Positions 61,464-64,000 of a stretch of 64,000 bases of DNA are shown here, piece by piece. Numbering within the stretch: the first letter of the stretch is position 1; every line of letters begins with the position of its first letter. This stretch comes from Thiopseudomonas acetoxidans (GTDB taxonomy: Bacteria > Pseudomonadota > Gammaproteobacteria > Pseudomonadales > Pseudomonadaceae), in the NCBI RefSeq assembly GCF_030362935.1, contig NZ_JAUCDY010000004.1, positions 124,001 to 188,000 of the forward strand. Direction: 5' to 3'. Below the pieces are notes generated by a model. It made no database searches, was not told the origin of the DNA, and saw only the letters and a program-made list of their open reading frames with translations. A program made the position numbers and the translations under genes.

Positions 61464-62473
61464 GTAAGCGCATTACACCCGATCAGCCAGGCAAGCGTAT
61501 TGGCGCAGCAGAGCGGGCAAAAATAGACGGTCCACCCGTAGAAAACACGGCAGTGCTGGCCCAGCTTAAAGCTTGGGTGATCAGCCATAAATTTAGCTGT
61601 ATGGACAGTCTTAAGCGCTTGTTACGCCAGCCCTTTGGCAGTTTTTTTACCTGCTTGGTAATTGCGGTAGCGTTGAGTTTGCCCATGGGTTTAACTCTGC
61701 TGCTAAAAAACCTCAATGAACTTGGTGGTACATGGCAACAAGCCGCGCAAATATCTGTTTTTTTAGATTTAAAAGCAACACCTGCGGAAGGTCAGTCACT
61801 ACAAAAGCGCCTTTTAAAGCACCCCAGTGTGGCGCAGGTGGAATGGATCAGCCAAGAGCAGGCGCTCAAGGATTTTCAGTCGTTTTCTGGCTTAGGTCAG
61901 GCGCTGCAGGATTTACCGCAAAACCCATTGCCTAGTAGTTTGCTGGTGACACCTAAACAGGTAGAGAAAGCCGAGCTCAATCGTTTGGCAGAAGAAATTA
62001 AAGGGTTGCCGAAAGTACAGCAAGTGCAGTTGGATATTCTTTGGGTTGAGCGCTTGGTGGCTATTTTACAGTTAGGCGAGCGATTTATTTTTGCGCTAAC
62101 GGTTATGCTCATAGCCGCACTGTTGCTGGTGGTGGGTAATACCATCAGGCTGCATATCGAAAACCGTCGTATTGAGATTGAAGTCACTAAGCTTGTGGGC
62201 GGCACAGATAGCTATGTGCGGCGGCCTTTTCTTTATATGGGCGTGCTCTATGGTTTGGGCGGTGGTGTACTGGCTTGGTTGATGCTGCTGTGGGGTTTGA
62301 GCTGGCTCAATGAGTCCGTGGTGCAGTTGGCAGAGTTGTATGGCAGCGACTTCAGCTTGGCAGGCGTACCGATAGAAGATGGATTTTCTCTGTTATTTGG
62401 TGCATTATTACTCGGTTATTTTGCTGCTTGGCTAGCAGTGGCCAAACACTTACGCGAATTATTACCATCATAG
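61460..62473 (+). CDS. ftsX: Cell division protein FtsX
   Basis: Membrane partner of FtsE, 337 residues. A cytosolic N-terminal part of about 65 residues precedes the first helix (FFTCLVIAVALSLPMGLTLLL), followed by a periplasmic domain (about 90-210) expected to bind a hydrolase activator such as EnvC, and three further helices. The motif IEIEVTKLVGGTDSYVRRPF is typical of the family. The spacing to rpoH is 105 bp. Confidence 0.95.
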   Translation: MSKRITPDQPGKRIGAAERAKIDGPPVENTAVLAQLKAWVISHKFSCMDSLKRLLRQPFGSFFTCLVIAVALSLPMGLTLLLKNLNELGGTWQQAAQISVFLDLKATPAEGQSLQKRLLKHPSVAQVEWISQEQALKDFQSFSGLGQALQDLPQNPLPSSLLVTPKQVEKAELNRLAEEIKGLPKVQQVQLDILWVERLVAILQLGERFIFALTVMLIAALLLVVGNTIRLHIENRRIEIEVTKLVGGTDSYVRRPFLYMGVLYGLGGGVLAWLMLLWGLSWLNESVVQLAELYGSDFSLAGVPIEDGFSLLFGALLLGYFAAWLAVAKHLRELLPS

Positions 62474-62510
62474 TTGTTAAGGCTAAGCAGTTGTTTAGCT
62501 GGCTGAAAGT

Positions 62511-62537
62511 GAACTTATCCACAGCTTTACAGTCCTA
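62511..62537 (+). promoter_or_regulatory. Sigma-E (AlgU)-type promoter of rpoH overlapping a DnaA box
   Basis: GAACTT (62511-62516), a 16-base spacer and TCCTA (62533-62537) fit the sigma-E/AlgU consensus GAACTT-N16-TCtga well at -35 and in spacing and partly at -10. The 9-mer TTATCCACA at 62515-62523 is a perfect DnaA box that overlaps the -35 element. In E. coli rpoH has a sigma-E promoter and DnaA boxes, and P. aeruginosa rpoH has an AlgU promoter. Confidence 0.65.
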
Positions 62538-62578
62538 TGTTTAGTTACCCGCAAGACTGTAACAAGGGGGAGATTTCA

Positions 62579-63436
62579 ATGACTACAACCGCATTGCAAA
62601 CAGTACAGCTGTTAAATGCAGGCGCCAACTTGCAAACCTATGTGCACTCGGTAAACAGCATTCCTTTGCTGACACCCGAACAAGAGCGCGAGTTAGGCGA
62701 GCGACTTTATTATGAGCAAGATGTAGATGCAGCCCGCCAATTGGTGATGGCGCATTTACGCTTTGTTGTGCACATAGCCCGTAGTTATTCCGGTTATGGC
62801 TTAGCCCAAGCTGACCTTATTCAAGAAGGTAATGTGGGCTTGATGAAGGCTGTAAAACGTTTTAATCCTGAAAAAGGCGTACGTCTGGTTTCATTCGCTG
62901 TGCATTGGATTAAAGCGGAAATTCATGAGTTCGTATTACGCAACTGGCGGATTGTTAAAATCGCAACGACTAAGGCACAGCGTAAGTTGTTCTTTAATCT
63001 GCGTAGCCAAAAGAAAAAGCTCAATTGGTTAAACCAAAGTGAAGCCCAAGCAGTAGCGGATACTTTGGGTGTTGAAGTGCGTGAAGTGCATGAAATGGAA
63101 AGTCGCTTGACTGGCTGTGATATGACCTTTGATCCGCTTGATGCAGATGACGATGACAGCAGCTACGTAGCACCCGCCAATTACCTAGAAGACGTTAGCT
63201 ATGATCCCGCTTTACGCTATGAAAAAGAGCATACGGCAGAAAGCGAAAGCAGCAACCTGTATTCTGCTTTGAAACTGCTGGATGAGCGTAGCCGAGATAT
63301 TTTGCAGCAGCGTTGGTTAAGTGATGAAAAGGTAACCTTGCATCAATTGGCTGAAAAATATGGCGTATCCGCTGAACGTATTCGTCAGTTAGAAAAAAAT
63401 GCGATGAACAAAATTAAAGGTACTATGCAAGCCTAG
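62579..63436 (+). CDS. rpoH: RNA polymerase heat-shock sigma factor sigma-32
   Basis: Directs transcription of heat-shock genes. 285 residues from ATG 62579, which follows an AAGGGGGAG ribosome site and gives the family-like start MTTTALQTVQLL. Region 2 shows AHLRFVVHIARSYSGYGL, ADLIQEGNVGLMKAVKRF and FAVHWIKAEIHEFVLRNW; the RpoH box is QRKLFFNLRSQKKK. Region 4 ends in SAERIRQLEKNAMNKIKG. An upstream in-frame ATG at 62537 overlaps the promoter and is rejected. Confidence 0.97.
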   Translation: MTTTALQTVQLLNAGANLQTYVHSVNSIPLLTPEQERELGERLYYEQDVDAARQLVMAHLRFVVHIARSYSGYGLAQADLIQEGNVGLMKAVKRFNPEKGVRLVSFAVHWIKAEIHEFVLRNWRIVKIATTKAQRKLFFNLRSQKKKLNWLNQSEAQAVADTLGVEVREVHEMESRLTGCDMTFDPLDADDDDSSYVAPANYLEDVSYDPALRYEKEHTAESESSNLYSALKLLDERSRDILQQRWLSDEKVTLHQLAEKYGVSAERIRQLEKNAMNKIKGTMQA

Positions 63437-63463
63437 CTAGCATCAGCTCGGTGTGTATAAAAA

Positions 63464-63488
63464 GGCGACTGCGAAGGTCGCCTTTTTT
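63464..63488 (+). terminator. Rho-independent terminator after rpoH
   Basis: Stem GGCGAC / GTCGCC with a 7-base loop followed by TTTTTT, and a run of A before it, so it may work in both directions between rpoH and the convergent MFS gene. Confidence 0.85.
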
Positions 63489-63519
63489 GTGGTCTGCCGT
63501 TACTCAGCCGCTGGAGGCA

Positions 63520-64000
63520 TTAGTCGGTTTGTCGGCTAGGTATTGAAGCATGGGTGGCGACATAGCACAGCACTAAGGCGGTGCTGCTGAAACCGAGTAA
63601 GCTCAGTGGCAGCGTGTAGAGCGTGGTTGGGGCAAGGTTGATGATAAAGCCCAGCACACCCGCCAGTAAAAACTGCATAACACCCATTAACGATGAAGCG
63701 ATGCCGGCAAAATCGCGCGCATAACCCATGGTTACAGCGGTTAAATTGCCAGTTATCATGCCGAGCATGGATAAGCATAAACCCAATAAAACCGCGTAAC
63801 TCCATGCCTGTGCCGCGTTAAAAAAGACCAGCACCGTCAGTAGGCTGGCAAGGCTAATAAAACCGATTAAGCCTAAAAATAATACATAAAGAGGTTTGCG
63901 TCGTCTTAATAGGCGCAGATTGATTTGGCTGCTAACGATCATACCGCAGGCACTGGCGCCAAAAATCAAACTGTAATGCGCCGGTGATAAGCCAAAGTGC
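63520..64000 (-). CDS. Bcr/CflA-type MFS transporter, C-terminal part (window edge)
   Basis: The last 160 or so residues of an MFS protein whose start lies beyond the window. The fragment has about five hydrophobic segments with the Bcr/CflA-like stretch GNLTAVTMGYARDFAGIASSLMG in the second half. These are proton-driven efflux pumps for drugs such as bicyclomycin or sulfonamides; the substrate here is unknown. Confidence 0.8.
   Translation of the reverse strand, partial: HFGLSPAHYSLIFGASACGMIVSSQINLRLLRRRKPLYVLFLGLIGFISLASLLTVLVFFNAAQAWSYAVLLGLCLSMLGMITGNLTAVTMGYARDFAGIASSLMGVMQFLLAGVLGFIINLAPTTLYTLPLSLLGFSSTALVLCYVATHASIPSRQTD

Noticed and set aside
62537..62578. Longer rpoH start at ATG 62537
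   Set aside because: It overlaps the sigma-E type -10 element and lacks a ribosome site; ATG 62579 has both a ribosome site and family agreement.
1..64000. tRNA or rRNA genes
   Set aside because: None was recognised by eye on either strand; a tRNAscan run would be decisive.

Overview
The window is a 64 kb chromosomal segment of a gammaproteobacterium of the Pseudomonadaceae, with a GC content near one half by eye, below that of P. aeruginosa. GlyQ, RpiA and RpoH read very close to their P. aeruginosa counterparts. Blocks known from P. aeruginosa are kept: ggt/ferredoxin/coaD, ilvA/rpiA divergent, lgt-thyA, and rsmD-M16-M16/ftsYEX/rpoH. A low-GC Pseudomonas relative (Halopseudomonas-, Thiopseudomonas- or Denitrificimonas-like) fits; the species cannot be fixed from the sequence.

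Layout. 1-3.4 kb: end of gabD, a TauE/SafE permease, a cold-shock/DUF1294 membrane protein, a small unknown protein and a CobB sirtuin. 3.4-7.7 kb: complete ectoine operon ectABC plus the dedicated aspartokinase, without ectD or ectR. 7.8-11.3 kb: a secreted DsrE-like protein, then a type II restriction-modification pair (Dcm-like cytosine methylase, MvaI/BcnI-like nuclease) on divergent strands around a palindrome. 11.4-16.5 kb: coaD, ferredoxin, ggt and bioA, with a stand-alone TnpB element touching the bioA stop codon. 16.5-24 kb: glutaredoxin, DUF3820, YccS, a 195-bp MITE, gmhB, plsC, a flavodoxin-like protein and RhlE. 24-28.9 kb: metF and ahcY behind an SAH riboswitch, a c'-type cytochrome lipoprotein and ligB. 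29-43 kb: ferric-reductase-like flavoprotein, deaminase-thyA-lgt-TauE run, MFS, aldehyde dehydrogenase, glyQS, ilvA and rpiA. 43-52 kb: repeat-rich flanks around a NosL-like protein and a tight four-gene operon: TonB-dependent receptor, exported CobN-family chelatase, ExbB/TolQ-like channel and DUF2149. 52-64 kb: YjiK-like protein, ilvD, LpxL-type acyltransferase, rsmD, two M16 peptidases, ftsYEX, rpoH and the end of an MFS gene.

The most interesting system is the 44.5-51.6 kb operon. Its content (receptor, CobN-like protein with signal peptide and C-terminal anchor, proton channel, DUF2149) matches the HmuR-S-U-V core described mainly in Bacteroidetes for haem iron acquisition, and its DUF2149 protein looks like an ExbD-type stator subunit. 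Other points of note: a TnpB whose RuvC active site appears rearranged as in Fanzor-like nucleases; a candidate operator for methylase autoregulation in the R-M locus; a sharp GC mosaic inside ilvD; an SAH riboswitch whose pseudoknot competes with a Shine-Dalgarno-blocking hairpin; a sigma-E type rpoH promoter overlapping a DnaA box; and several repeat families (REP-like, 13-bp tandem, about 120-bp dispersed, MITE). No tRNA, rRNA or CRISPR array was seen.
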